Source of the DNA: Acuticoccus sp965213555
GTDB taxonomy: Bacteria; Pseudomonadota; Alphaproteobacteria; Rhizobiales; Amorphaceae
Direction of reading: 5' to 3'
DNA: 64,000 nt
Assembly (NCBI RefSeq): GCF_965213555.1
Contig: NZ_OZ243890.1
Span: 248,001-312,000, forward strand
The position numbers and the translations under genes are program-made. Position 1 is the first letter of the stretch. Every line of letters begins with the position of its first letter. Below, piece after piece: positions 40,786-49,877 of this stretch. The notes under the pieces are model-generated. The model was given only the letters and a program-made list of their open reading frames with translations. It was not told the DNA's origin and made no database searches.

Positions 40786-42030
40786 ATGAAGCTGACCGAC
40801 GAGGAGGAGGCGATGCTCGCCGGCGCCATGGGCGAGCCGCGGCGCTGGGCCGTCGACCACATGATGAAGGTCGGCCGCATGTTCGATGCGCAGGACCTCG
40901 TCCCCGTCTCCCAGGCGCACATGATGGCCGACCCCGAGTCCCTCGGCGAGGCGGGCGTCGCGCTCCTGGAGCGCCTCGCCTCACACGACGAGGCCGAGCG
41001 GCGCGTCGCCGTCCCGATGCTCACCGACCCGCGCGGCGTCGACCTCAACCATTATCGCCCGCTCGGACAGACCGAGGCGATGGCGGACCTCGAGCGGCGC
41101 ACCATCGCGGCCTGCGAGCGGCTCGGCATCCTGATGACGGACACCTGCATCAACTACCAGACCATCATGCCGCCCCTCGCCGGCGACCATGTGGCCTACG
41201 GCGACACCGGCGTCGTGATCTACTCCAACAGCGTGCTTGGCGCCCGATCCAACTTCGAGGGCGGGCCGAGCGCGCTCGCGGCCGGGCTCACCGGGCGCAC
41301 GCCGCGCTACGGGCTGCACCTCGACGCCCACCGGAGGGCGACCAGGCGCTACGTCGTGCGCTCGGAGCCGCGCGAGCTCACCGAGTGGGGCGTGCTCGGG
41401 GCCGTCGTGGGCCGCCTGTGCGGCTCGTACTGGGAGGTTCCTGTGATCGAGGGGATCAGCCGCGTCCCGACGTCGGACGAGATGAAGCACTTCGGCGCCG
41501 CCATGGCGAGCTGGGGGTCCACGCCGCTGTTCCACATCGTCGGCGTGACCCCCGAGGCGCCGACGCTCGCCGCGGTGGATGGCGAGGGCCTGGCGGCCGT
41601 CGAGGTCACCGACGACGACCTCACCGACCTGCGGTCCGCGTTCGGCGGCGCTGGCGACGCGGTGGACGTCGTCGTGTTCGCCGCGCCCCAGCTCTCCCTC
41701 GTGGAGATGCAGATGGTCGCCGACCGGCTCGCCGGACAGCGCGTCCACCAGGACACCTCGCTCGTGGTGTGCACCTCGCCGGGGGTCTACGCGGACGCGA
41801 CGCGCATGGGGCACGTCGCCCGCATCGAGGCAGCCGGTGGCACCGTCCTGTCGGGCACGTGCTTCTACCAGCAGTACGCGCGCGAGATCGGCGAGGCCAA
41901 CGGCTGGCGCCGGCTCCTGTCGAACTCGGCCAAGATCGTCAACATCCTCGGCGGCTATGGCTACGAGCCGGCGCTCGCCTCCATGGACGCGTGCGTCGCC
42001 TCCGCCGTCGCGGGGAGGATCGTCGCGTGA
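40786..42030 (+). CDS. Aconitase X-like dehydratase, large (catalytic) subunit
   Basis: A 414-residue AcnX/DUF521 protein. Conserved blocks are RPLGQTEAMADLERRTIAAC, LMTDTCINYQTIMPPLAGD with Cys121, and VVIYSNSVLGARSNFEGGPS; further Cys occur in LSGTCFYQQYA and SMDACVAS. Characterised AcnX enzymes include cis-3-hydroxy-L-proline dehydratase and mevalonate-5-phosphate dehydratase, which use an Fe-S cluster. Here it is cotranscribed with a TRAP transporter and overlaps its small subunit (GTGA), so it probably dehydrates the imported compound. The substrate is unproven. Confidence 0.85.
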   Translation: MKLTDEEEAMLAGAMGEPRRWAVDHMMKVGRMFDAQDLVPVSQAHMMADPESLGEAGVALLERLASHDEAERRVAVPMLTDPRGVDLNHYRPLGQTEAMADLERRTIAACERLGILMTDTCINYQTIMPPLAGDHVAYGDTGVVIYSNSVLGARSNFEGGPSALAAGLTGRTPRYGLHLDAHRRATRRYVVRSEPRELTEWGVLGAVVGRLCGSYWEVPVIEGISRVPTSDEMKHFGAAMASWGSTPLFHIVGVTPEAPTLAAVDGEGLAAVEVTDDDLTDLRSAFGGAGDAVDVVVFAAPQLSLVEMQMVADRLAGQRVHQDTSLVVCTSPGVYADATRMGHVARIEAAGGTVLSGTCFYQQYAREIGEANGWRRLLSNSAKIVNILGGYGYEPALASMDACVASAVAGRIVA

Positions 42031-42440
42031 TCGTGCTCGCCTGCCACCCCGGCATCGGCCCGAAGGTGGAGGGAGAGGCGTTGGTGGCGCGAGACAACTT
42101 CTCCGCCCGCTACGACCTCGACCGGCTCGCGGGCGTCTTCTCGCGCCCCAGCCACGCCCTCGTCGGGCAGTCCTACGTGGGCAAGATCCTCGTGCTCAAC
42201 ACCGCCAAGGGCGGCGTCGCCACCGCCTGGATGCTGCATGAGATGGCGTCGCGCGGCCTCGCGCCGCTGGCGATCCTGTTCAACCGCGCGAACACGATCC
42301 TCGGCCAGGGCGCCGCGCTCGCCGACATGGCCATGGTGGACCGCTTCGAGGACGGGGACGTCACCACGCTGATCCGCACCGGCGAGCGCGTCACCGTTGA
42401 TCCCGATGCGGGCCGTGTCGAGGTCCATCGCGGCGCCTGA
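42027..42440 (+). CDS. Aconitase X-like small (swivel, DUF126) subunit
   Basis: A 137-residue swivelling-domain protein of the DUF126 family, partner of the large AcnX subunit. GQSYVGKILVLNTAKGG and LAILFNRANTILGQGAALAD are family blocks. The region that is normally Ser-rich (Gly-Arg-Gly-Ser-Ser type) reads TAKGGVATAWML, without the expected serine cluster. That may mark a subfamily with another substrate. The start is GTG 42027, within the stop of the preceding gene. Confidence 0.82.
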   Translation: MIVLACHPGIGPKVEGEALVARDNFSARYDLDRLAGVFSRPSHALVGQSYVGKILVLNTAKGGVATAWMLHEMASRGLAPLAILFNRANTILGQGAALADMAMVDRFEDGDVTTLIRTGERVTVDPDAGRVEVHRGA

Positions 42441-42565
42441 CCGCTCGCCTTGCGGGCATCGCACGCCGCCGCTAGCCTCCCCGCTCGAAGCCGGCCGCCG
42501 GTGGCACGCCCGCTGCATGTCCCGGCGTCACAGCATCCAAGAAGCATCCAAGGAGGACTGCCAAC

Positions 42566-43579
42566 ATGTTCAGATCGAAGCGCACGCTCGCCCTCGTGGC
42601 CGGCGTCGGCGTGGCCGCCCTGTCCGCCGGGGCCCTCGCGCAGGCACCGAGCTTCTTCCGCATCGCGTCGGGCAGCGCGGGTGGGTCGTACTACCCGATC
42701 GCCGGGCTCATCGCGAACGCCATCTCCAACCCGCCGGGCTCGCGCCCGTGCGAGGAGGGTGGCTCGTGCGGCGTGCCGGGGCTCATCGCCGTGGCGCAGT
42801 CGGCCAACGGATCGGTCGCCAACGTCAACGCGATCCAGTCCGGCGCGGTGGAGTCCGGCTTCTCCCAGTCCGACGTCACGCATTGGGCCTACAACGGCTC
42901 CGGGCTGTTCGAGGGCAAGGAGCCGCTGAAGGACCTCAGGTTCATCGCCAACCTCTACCCCGAGCACGTCCACGTTTACACGCGCAGCGACTCCGACATC
43001 GAGACGTTCGAGGACCTGCGAGGCAAGCGGATCAACATCGGCCTGCCCGCCTCGGGCGCGAAGGTCGGCGCGACCCTGATCCTTGAAGCCGGAGGGATGG
43101 TCGAGAACGAGGACTACGAGGCCGCCTACCTCAACACCCAGCAGGCGACCGAGCGGCTGCAGGACGAGCAGATCGACGCCGCGCTGACCGTGACGGGCTA
43201 TCCGAGCGCCGGCATCGCGCAGCTCGCTTCGGTGGTCGGCCTCAAGCTCATCGACATCCCGCAGGAGGTGCAGGACAAGGTCGTCGAACAGGCACCGTTC
43301 TACTACAGCGCCGAGATCCCCGCCGACGCCTACCAGGGGCTCGAGGATGCCACATCAACGGTCGCCGTCGGGGCGCAGTGGCTCGTCGGCGCTGACGTCG
43401 ATGAGGAGCTCGTCTACGGCGTCACCAAGGCATTGTGGAACGAGAACAGCCGCGAGTTGCTCGACAACGGTCACGCGAAGGGCGCCTCGATCTTGCAGGA
43501 GAACGCGCTGGTCGGCCGCGTCATCCCGCTCCATCCGGGCGCAGAGCGGTTCTACAAGGAAGCCGGGCTCGTCGAGTAA
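42566..43579 (+). CDS. TAXI-family TRAP transporter binding protein (1)
   Basis: A 337-residue TAXI receptor with a signal peptide (MFRSKRTLALVAG then a hydrophobic core, cleaved after ALAQ near residue 26). FFRIASGSAGGSYYPIAGLI is the family signature, followed by VNAIQSGAVESGFSQSDV. TAXI proteins feed fused QM permeases; many bind glutamate-like ligands, but the family is diverse. AAGGAGG precedes ATG 42566. The fused permease follows after 48 bp. Confidence 0.92.
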   Translation: MFRSKRTLALVAGVGVAALSAGALAQAPSFFRIASGSAGGSYYPIAGLIANAISNPPGSRPCEEGGSCGVPGLIAVAQSANGSVANVNAIQSGAVESGFSQSDVTHWAYNGSGLFEGKEPLKDLRFIANLYPEHVHVYTRSDSDIETFEDLRGKRINIGLPASGAKVGATLILEAGGMVENEDYEAAYLNTQQATERLQDEQIDAALTVTGYPSAGIAQLASVVGLKLIDIPQEVQDKVVEQAPFYYSAEIPADAYQGLEDATSTVAVGAQWLVGADVDEELVYGVTKALWNENSRELLDNGHAKGASILQENALVGRVIPLHPGAERFYKEAGLVE

Positions 43580-43627
43580 TCCCGTCACGGGCCGGGCGCG
43601 CCCCGGCCCACCCGCGGAGGGACCTGC

Positions 43628-45670
43628 ATGGCCACCGTCGACCAGACCCGTGCTGACGCAATGGAGCAGGAGTACGACCCGTCCCAGTCCTGGCGACCCC
43701 TGACGGGGGTCGTCGGGCCGCTAGCGTACCTGATGCTCCTCGGCCTCGCGCTCTACCAGTACTACGGCGCGGGCTTCGGCACCCCGGCCGCGCACTGGCA
43801 CAAGGGCATCTTCCTCGGCGTCGTCCTGTTCCTCATCTTCCTGGTGTTCGACGCTGGGAAGCGCCACACGGTGCGGCCGGGCCTCCTGCGTCCCGGCAAC
43901 GTGCCGTGGTACGACTGGCTGCTCGCCGTCGCGAGCCTCGTCGCGGCGCTCTACCTGCCCTTCACCATCGAGAGCCTGACGTTCCGCATCGGCTCGCCGA
44001 ACACCACCGACCTCGTCATGGGGACGATCCTCATCGTCACGGTGTTCGAGGCGACGCGGCGCGTCATGGGCATCGTCCTGCCCATCATCGTGCTCGCGTT
44101 CCTGCTTTACGGGGTCTTCGGCCAGTACGCGCCGTTCCAGGTGCTGCGCCATCCTGGCACCTCGTGGGACGGCTTCGTGAGCCACGTCTACATGACGACT
44201 GAGGGCATCTACGGCATCCCCCTCGGCGTCATCTCCACGGTCGTGTTCCACTTCGTCCTGTTCGGCACCATCGCGACGCGCATGGGCCTCGGCCAGTTCT
44301 TCATCGACATCGCGCAGTGCGTCGCAGGGCGTTACCCCGGCGGCCCCGCGAAGGTGGCCGTCATCGCCTCGTCGATGTTCGGCACCATCAACGGCTCATC
44401 CATCGCGAACACCGTGACGACCGGGGCGCTCACCATCCCGGCCATGAAGCGGATCGGCTACCGACCGCACTTCGCGGGCGCGGTGGAGGCGGCGTCCTCC
44501 ACCGGGGGGCAGATCACGCCGCCCATCATGGGCGCCGCTGCCTTCGTGATGGTCGAGTTCCTTGAGATCCCGTACACGACCATCATCCTCGCCGCGGCGA
44601 TCCCGGCGGCGATGCACTACCTCGGCGTCCTCACCATCGTGCACCTCGAGGCCAAGCGCCTCGGGCTGAAGGGGCTGCCGCGCGAGGAGGTGCCGCGCTT
44701 CCTCGACGTCCTGAAGCGCGGCTGGCCGACGATGCTGCCGCTGATCGCGCTCATCTGGGTCCTGTTCTCCGGCGCGACGCCCTTCCTCGCCGCGTTCTGG
44801 GGCATCACCGGCTGCATCATCGTCGGGCTCGTCAACCCGATGAACCGGGTCGGCGTGCGCGACATCCTCGACGCCTTCCAGCTCGGGGCGAAGTACGCCC
44901 TCGTGGTCGGCGCGGCGGCGGCGGCCGTCGGCATCGTCGTCGGCGTGGTGACGATCTCGGGGGCCGGCTTCCGCGTCTCCTTCATGGTGACGTCCGCGGC
45001 CGCCGACCTCGGCGGGTTCATCACCGGCTGGGGCAGCATGCTGCCGTTCGGCTTCTTCAGCCTAGAGGACGTGAGCCTGTTCCTGACGCTGGTCTTCATC
45101 GGCATCGCATGCATCGTCATGGGCGCCGGCATCCCGACGACCGCGCTCTACATCATCCTCGTCTCCGTGGCGGCGCCGGCGCTGGTGCAGCAGGGCATTC
45201 CGCCGCTCGCTGCGCACCTCTTCGTGCTCTACTTCGGCGTCCTTGCCGACATCACGCCGCCGGTGTGCACCTCCGCCTACGCCGCCGGCGCCATCGCCGG
45301 CGCCAACCCGTTCCGCACCGGGGTGACCGCCTTCAAGCTGGGCAACGCCAAGGTGATGGTGCCGTTCGTGTTCGTCTACGCGCCGACGATGCTCATCGTG
45401 CTCCCCGAGCACTTCACGATCGCCTCGTTCCTGTTCGTCACGCTCACCTGCGCGATCGGCGTGATCCTGCTCGCCACCGCGCTGACCGGCTACTGGCTAC
45501 GCCCCCTCGCCCCGCCGGTGCGGCTGTGGGTGGGGATCGCCGCCGTCCTCGTGGTCGTCCCGGCGCTCCCGGCGAACCTCGTCGGCGCCGCCATGGTGGC
45601 GCCGGTGATCCTGTGGGAGGTCATCGCCCTGCGCCGGCGCGACGTCCCCGCGCCGGAGGCCGCCGAGTAG
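43628..45670 (+). CDS. TRAP transporter fused permease (1)
   Basis: A 680-residue inner-membrane protein fusing the small (Q) and large (M) TRAP permeases. Residues about 30-190 are the Q-like helices (FDAGKRHTVRPGLL, MGIVLPIIVLAFLLYGVFG). The M part has AVIASSMFGTINGSSIANTV, STGGQITPPIMGAAAFVMVE and LYFGVLADITPPVCTSAYAA. It partners with the preceding TAXI protein. CGGAGGG lies before ATG 43628. Two hairpins follow its stop. Confidence 0.93.
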   Translation: MATVDQTRADAMEQEYDPSQSWRPLTGVVGPLAYLMLLGLALYQYYGAGFGTPAAHWHKGIFLGVVLFLIFLVFDAGKRHTVRPGLLRPGNVPWYDWLLAVASLVAALYLPFTIESLTFRIGSPNTTDLVMGTILIVTVFEATRRVMGIVLPIIVLAFLLYGVFGQYAPFQVLRHPGTSWDGFVSHVYMTTEGIYGIPLGVISTVVFHFVLFGTIATRMGLGQFFIDIAQCVAGRYPGGPAKVAVIASSMFGTINGSSIANTVTTGALTIPAMKRIGYRPHFAGAVEAASSTGGQITPPIMGAAAFVMVEFLEIPYTTIILAAAIPAAMHYLGVLTIVHLEAKRLGLKGLPREEVPRFLDVLKRGWPTMLPLIALIWVLFSGATPFLAAFWGITGCIIVGLVNPMNRVGVRDILDAFQLGAKYALVVGAAAAAVGIVVGVVTISGAGFRVSFMVTSAAADLGGFITGWGSMLPFGFFSLEDVSLFLTLVFIGIACIVMGAGIPTTALYIILVSVAAPALVQQGIPPLAAHLFVLYFGVLADITPPVCTSAYAAGAIAGANPFRTGVTAFKLGNAKVMVPFVFVYAPTMLIVLPEHFTIASFLFVTLTCAIGVILLATALTGYWLRPLAPPVRLWVGIAAVLVVVPALPANLVGAAMVAPVILWEVIALRRRDVPAPEAAE

Positions 45671-45681
45671 AAGGCGCGCTG

Positions 45682-45719
45682 GAGCATCCTGGGTCTGATG
45701 AGACCCAGATAAGATGCTC
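45682..45719. repeat. Composite stem-loop in a convergent intergenic region
   Basis: GAGCATC (45682-45688) pairs with GATGCTC (45713-45719). Inside, TGGGTCT (45690-45696) pairs with AGACCCA (45701-45707) around GATG. It may act as a terminator for the fused permease, but it resembles small dispersed hairpin repeats known in Rhizobiales intergenic regions. Confidence 0.55.
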
Positions 45720-45745
45720 TAGCTCCCTGATTATGAGCGGTCTCC

Positions 45746-45775
45746 TTGGGGTTAGGTGGGTCCACCTAACCCCAA
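45746..45775. terminator. 30-bp near-perfect palindrome between convergent genes
   Basis: TTGGGGTTAGGTGG (45746-45759) is the exact complement of CCACCTAACCCCAA (45762-45775), leaving only a two-base centre. It lies 6 bp from the stop of the minus-strand aminotransferase gene and after the plus-strand permease, so it could be a bidirectional terminator. GCTCTAG occurs as a direct repeat at 45716-45722 and 45778-45784. Confidence 0.55.
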
Positions 45776-45780
45776 ACGCT

Positions 45781-46743
45781 CTAGCCGACCGCGGCCCGCG
45801 CCGTCGCACCGGACTGCGCGGTGCCGTAGACCGGGGTGCGCCAGTCCGCGTAGTCCGCCCGGCGGGCGTAGACGACGTCGAAGTAGACCTCCTGCAGTCG
45901 CTTCACGACGGGTCCGGGCCTGCCGTCGCCGAGGTCGATGCCGTCGACGTTGACGATGGGCGCCACCTCCCACCCGGTGCCGCAGAAGAACGCCTCCTGC
46001 GCGCCGTAGAGCTCGCTGCGGTCGATGTCGCGCTCCACGACCTCCATGCCGAGCTCGTCGCGGGCGAGCTTCAGCACCGTCTCGCGCGTGATGCTTTCCA
46101 GGATGTCGCTGGTGACGCTCGGGGTGACGAGCCTGCCGCCGCGCACCATGCCGAAGCACATGCTCGGGCCCTCGGCGAGCTTGCCGCGCGAGTTGACCAG
46201 GATCGCCGTGTCGTAGCCGTCGGTGCGCGCCTGGAGCGTGGCGAGCCGGCCGTTCTGGTAGTTCGCGTTGCACTTGATGCGCATGGGGCTCATCTCGTCG
46301 GCGATGCGCTGCCACGAGCTGACCTGCGCGCGGCAGCCCTCCGTCACCCGCTTGGGCAGCGCGCGCGGCACCGCAGTGACGGCGAAGCCGGTCGGGCCAC
46401 GCGCGCCAAGCTCGCCGTTGCCGTCCACCCAGGCGGTGGTGCGGATGTGGACCGTCGTGCGCAGGTCGTTGGCCCGCACGAGCTCCAGCGTGCGCGCGAT
46501 CATCTCATCGGGCGGCACGATCTCCTGAAAGCGCATGGCGACCTGGGAGTAGACGAAGCGCTCGGCGTGCTCGGCCATGCGGAAGAGGTACATCTCGTCG
46601 TCCTCCTCGCTCCAGTAGCCGCGGATCCCCTCGAACACCGCCGCGCCGTACTTCGCCGCGGGCGTGAAGATGTGGATCTTCGCCTCCGCCCAAGGCACGA
46701 TCTCTCCGTTCATGAACACGTAGGGCGAGAGGGCTTCGGTCAT
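45781..46743 (-). CDS. ilvE: Branched-chain amino-acid aminotransferase-like (class IV)
   Basis: A 320-residue fold-type IV PLP enzyme. KYGAAVFEGIRGYW and VYSQVAMRFQEIV are IlvE blocks; the Schiff-base Lys is in SPMRIKCNANYQNGRLATLQ (about residue 166); EVAPIVNVDGIDLGDG is the cofactor/phosphate end. It would transfer the amino group between glutamate and 2-oxo acids such as branched-chain ones; a D-amino acid or ADC-lyase-like role is less likely given its length and blocks. It is convergent to the first TAXI module and divergent from the second, with a 217-bp shared upstream region. Confidence 0.88.
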   Translation of the reverse strand: MTEALSPYVFMNGEIVPWAEAKIHIFTPAAKYGAAVFEGIRGYWSEEDDEMYLFRMAEHAERFVYSQVAMRFQEIVPPDEMIARTLELVRANDLRTTVHIRTTAWVDGNGELGARGPTGFAVTAVPRALPKRVTEGCRAQVSSWQRIADEMSPMRIKCNANYQNGRLATLQARTDGYDTAILVNSRGKLAEGPSMCFGMVRGGRLVTPSVTSDILESITRETVLKLARDELGMEVVERDIDRSELYGAQEAFFCGTGWEVAPIVNVDGIDLGDGRPGPVVKRLQEVYFDVVYARRADYADWRTPVYGTAQSGATARAAVG

Positions 46744-46960
46744 TGAAGGGTTGCTCCGTCTGGTCGAGTATGGGGCCGCGGCCGTGGCACGCACCTTGCT
46801 CCGTGGGATCGAGTGACCCGAAATCCATGCTGGGTCCACACCACGAGCGTCGCGCGCCACGTTGCCGGTACGCGGCGCGCCGGCCCGAGTCGAGCCTGCA
46901 AGCGTCGAGCGCCACACCGTTCGTGGCGGCAAGGGGTCGAGCCCGAGGAGAACTGAGAGC

Positions 46961-47911
46961 ATGCACCGCACCATGTCACGGACCATCGCCGCGGCGCTCG
47001 CCGCGCTCGTCAGCGCCGCCGGCGCCGCCCAGGCGCAGCAGCCGCCGCAGCAGATCACCATCTTGTCCGGTCCCCAGGGCGGGTCCTGGTACGGCATGGG
47101 AGGCGGCCTCGCCGACCTCTTCGCCGACGCCGGCGTGCGCGCCAACGCCGAGGTGGGTGGGGGCATCTCGAACCTCATCTCCGTCGCACGCGGGATGGGT
47201 GAGCTCGCCTTCTCCATGAGCATCGTGCCCCGCATGGGCGAGCTCGGCATGGAGCCGTTCCCCGAGAAGGTCACCGGCATCAGTGCGCTCGGGCGGCTCG
47301 CGGAGAACAAGGTCCACATCGTCGTCAGCAAGGACAGCGGCGTCACCGCGGTGACCGACCTCGCAGGCCAGGCGTTCGCGTCCCAGCCGGTGGGCAACGT
47401 GACGACGGAGGCGTTCAAGGCCGTGCTCGCGGCCAACAACCTCGGCGAGGACGACCTTGAGATCACACGCGGCGGACAGGGCTACGGCGCGAGCGAGATG
47501 AAGGACCGCCGCATCGTCGGCTTCACCGCCACCACCAACCCGCCGAGCCCCGCCTTCGCCGACGTCGCGCAGAACCTCGACGTCCGCTTCCTGCCGCTCG
47601 ACGAGGCGACGTTCGCCGCCATGAAGGCGGAGAACCCGGGCTTCACCCGCGCGGAGATCCCCGCCGGCAGCTATCGTGGGCAGGATGACGCCGTGCCCAC
47701 CGCCGGCACCGACCTCATCCTCGTCGTCAGCCAGACGATGTCGGAGGACGAGGCGTACTGGATGACGAAGACGCTCGCGGAGAACATCGACCGGCTGCGC
47801 AACCTGCATGGCTCGCTGCGCGACCTCGACCTCGACTACATGGCGAGCGTCGAGGGTCTCGAGCTCCACCCCGGCGCACGCCGGTACTACGAGGAGGCGG
47901 GCGTCCTGTAG
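46961..47911 (+). CDS. TAXI-family TRAP transporter binding protein (2)
   Basis: A 316-residue TAXI receptor with a signal peptide (cleaved after AQA near residue 26). ITILSGPQGGSWYGMGGGLA is the signature, and SVARGMGELAFSMSIVPRMG and the terminal HPGARRYYEEAGVL match the family. The latter resembles the first TAXI protein's ending, so the two are paralogous but diverged. ATG 46961 has GAGGAG at a long distance; a second ATG is four codons downstream. Its permease follows after 37 bp. Confidence 0.9.
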   Translation: MHRTMSRTIAAALAALVSAAGAAQAQQPPQQITILSGPQGGSWYGMGGGLADLFADAGVRANAEVGGGISNLISVARGMGELAFSMSIVPRMGELGMEPFPEKVTGISALGRLAENKVHIVVSKDSGVTAVTDLAGQAFASQPVGNVTTEAFKAVLAANNLGEDDLEITRGGQGYGASEMKDRRIVGFTATTNPPSPAFADVAQNLDVRFLPLDEATFAAMKAENPGFTRAEIPAGSYRGQDDAVPTAGTDLILVVSQTMSEDEAYWMTKTLAENIDRLRNLHGSLRDLDLDYMASVEGLELHPGARRYYEEAGVL

Positions 47912-47948
47912 GCGGATCGGCGCCCATGGCACCCGCGACGCCACGGCG

Positions 47949-49877
47949 ATGACGACGACGCTCGCCGACCCCTGGGAGGAGCTGCGGTCCGCCCTGACAC
48001 GGCCCCGGCTGCGCCACATGGCGATCGCCGTCGCGTTCGCCATGTCCGCCTACCACCTGTGGACGGGCTTCTTCGGCGCCGGCATCGCCGAGGTGCACTA
48101 CCCGATGCACCTCCTCCTTGCGCTCTTGGTGCTCTTCCTCAACGACGCCTCCCGCGAGGACCCGGCGCGGACGCCGCTGCGGCTCGGCTACGACCTCTTC
48201 GCCATCGCGCTCTTGGTGGCGTCCTGCGGCTACCTGTTCGTCAATGCGGACGAGCTGTCCATGCGCATGCTGTTCGTCTCGCCGGTGACGCCGCTCCAGC
48301 TCTTCCTCGGCCTCGCGCTGATCGGCGTCGTCCTCGAGGCGGCGCGGCGGACCGTCGGCTGGGCCATCGTCGTCGTGTGCGCCGTCTTCCTGATCTACGC
48401 GCGGTTCGGCGACCTCCTGCCCGGCGCGCTGTGGCACCGCGGCTACGGCGTGTCGACCATCGTCGAGTACACCTACCTCACCACCGAGGGCGTGTTCGGC
48501 GTACCCGTCGCGGTGATGGCGAACTACGTGTTCCACTTCGTCCTGTTCGGCGCGTTCCTCGTCGCCTCGGGCGCGGGCTCCTTCTTCACCGACCTCGCCC
48601 ACGCGCTCACCGGACGCCTGACGGGAGGCCCGGCGAAGACCGCGGTCGTCGCCTCGACCTTCATGGGGATGCTGTCCGGCTCGTCCGCCGCCAACGTCGT
48701 GACGACGGGGTCCTTCACGATCCCGGCGATGCGGCGCTCGGGCTATCCTGGGACCTTCGCGGCGGGCGTCGAGGCGGTGGCCTCGTGCGGCGGGCAGCTC
48801 ACCCCGCCGATCATGGGCGCGGCCGCCTTCATCATGATGGAGTTCCTCGGCGTCCCCTACGGCACGATCATCTCCATCGCGATCATCCCCGCCGCGCTCT
48901 ACTTCCTCGGCGTCTACTTCATGGTCGACCTCGAGGCGCGCCGCCTCGGCCTCGTCCCGCGCCCGGACGAGGCGATCCCCTCGCTGTGGAGCGTGCTGCG
49001 CCGGCGCGGCTACCTGCTGCTCTCCGTCGTCACCATGCTGTACTACCTCTTCGAGGGGTATACGCCGACGACGGCGGCGGTGTGGGCGACGCTCAGCCTC
49101 GTCCTGCTCCTCCTCGTCCTCGACGGGGAGAACCGTCGGCGCATCCTCACCGTCGCCTACACCGCGATGACGAGCGCGCCGACGCTCATCGGCCCCGTGA
49201 CCGTCGCCTGCGCGGTGGGCGGCATCCTCGTGGGCCTCATCGGGCTGACCGGCCTCGGGCTGCGCCTGTCGTCCATCATCCTCGACGTCGCCGGCGGGCA
49301 CCTCATGGTGACGCTCGTCCTCACGCTCGTCATGGGCATCGTGCTCGGCATGGGGATGCCGACGTCGGGCGCCTACATCATCCTCGCCGCGCTCCTGGCG
49401 CCGGGGCTGATCGAGATCGGCGTCGATCCGCTGGCGGCACACATGTTCGTGATGTACGCCGCGGCGAAGTCGTCGATCACCCCGCCGGTGGCGATCGCCT
49501 CCTACGCCGCGGCGGCGGTCGCCGGCACCGATCCGTGGAAGACGAGCCTCGTCGCCTTCCGCCTCGGCCTGTCGGTGTTCATCATCCCGTTCATGTTCGT
49601 CTACGGACCAGAACTTCTTGGGCTCGGCGCGCCGCTCGACGTCGGCCTCGCCGTCGTCACCGCCTCGGTGGGCGTGCTCGCCCTGTCGGTCGCCTGCATC
49701 GGCTGGTTCGCGGTGGACCTCGGCCCGCTCGAGCGCGTCGCCGCGCTCGCCGCCTCGCTCCTCCTCATCGAGACGTCGCTCGCGTTCGATCTCGCCGGCA
49801 TCGCACTCTTCCTCCTCGTGGCGGGGCTCGGCTGGCGCCGCGCACGGGTCCGTCGAGCCTCCGGGGCCTTGTCATGA
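47949..49877 (+). CDS. TRAP transporter fused permease (2)
   Basis: A 642-residue fused QM permease. VVASTFMGMLSGSSAANVVT, ASCGGQLTPPIMGAAAFIMM and MGMPTSGAYIILAALLAPGL are the large-subunit blocks; the first 190 residues supply the small-subunit-like helices. It is a diverged paralogue of the permease at 43628-45670. ATG 47949 has a poor ribosome binding site. Its stop overlaps the hyuA start (ATGA), coupling transport to the hydantoinase/oxoprolinase pair. Confidence 0.92.
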   Translation: MTTTLADPWEELRSALTRPRLRHMAIAVAFAMSAYHLWTGFFGAGIAEVHYPMHLLLALLVLFLNDASREDPARTPLRLGYDLFAIALLVASCGYLFVNADELSMRMLFVSPVTPLQLFLGLALIGVVLEAARRTVGWAIVVVCAVFLIYARFGDLLPGALWHRGYGVSTIVEYTYLTTEGVFGVPVAVMANYVFHFVLFGAFLVASGAGSFFTDLAHALTGRLTGGPAKTAVVASTFMGMLSGSSAANVVTTGSFTIPAMRRSGYPGTFAAGVEAVASCGGQLTPPIMGAAAFIMMEFLGVPYGTIISIAIIPAALYFLGVYFMVDLEARRLGLVPRPDEAIPSLWSVLRRRGYLLLSVVTMLYYLFEGYTPTTAAVWATLSLVLLLLVLDGENRRRILTVAYTAMTSAPTLIGPVTVACAVGGILVGLIGLTGLGLRLSSIILDVAGGHLMVTLVLTLVMGIVLGMGMPTSGAYIILAALLAPGLIEIGVDPLAAHMFVMYAAAKSSITPPVAIASYAAAAVAGTDPWKTSLVAFRLGLSVFIIPFMFVYGPELLGLGAPLDVGLAVVTASVGVLALSVACIGWFAVDLGPLERVAALAASLLLIETSLAFDLAGIALFLLVAGLGWRRARVRRASGALS

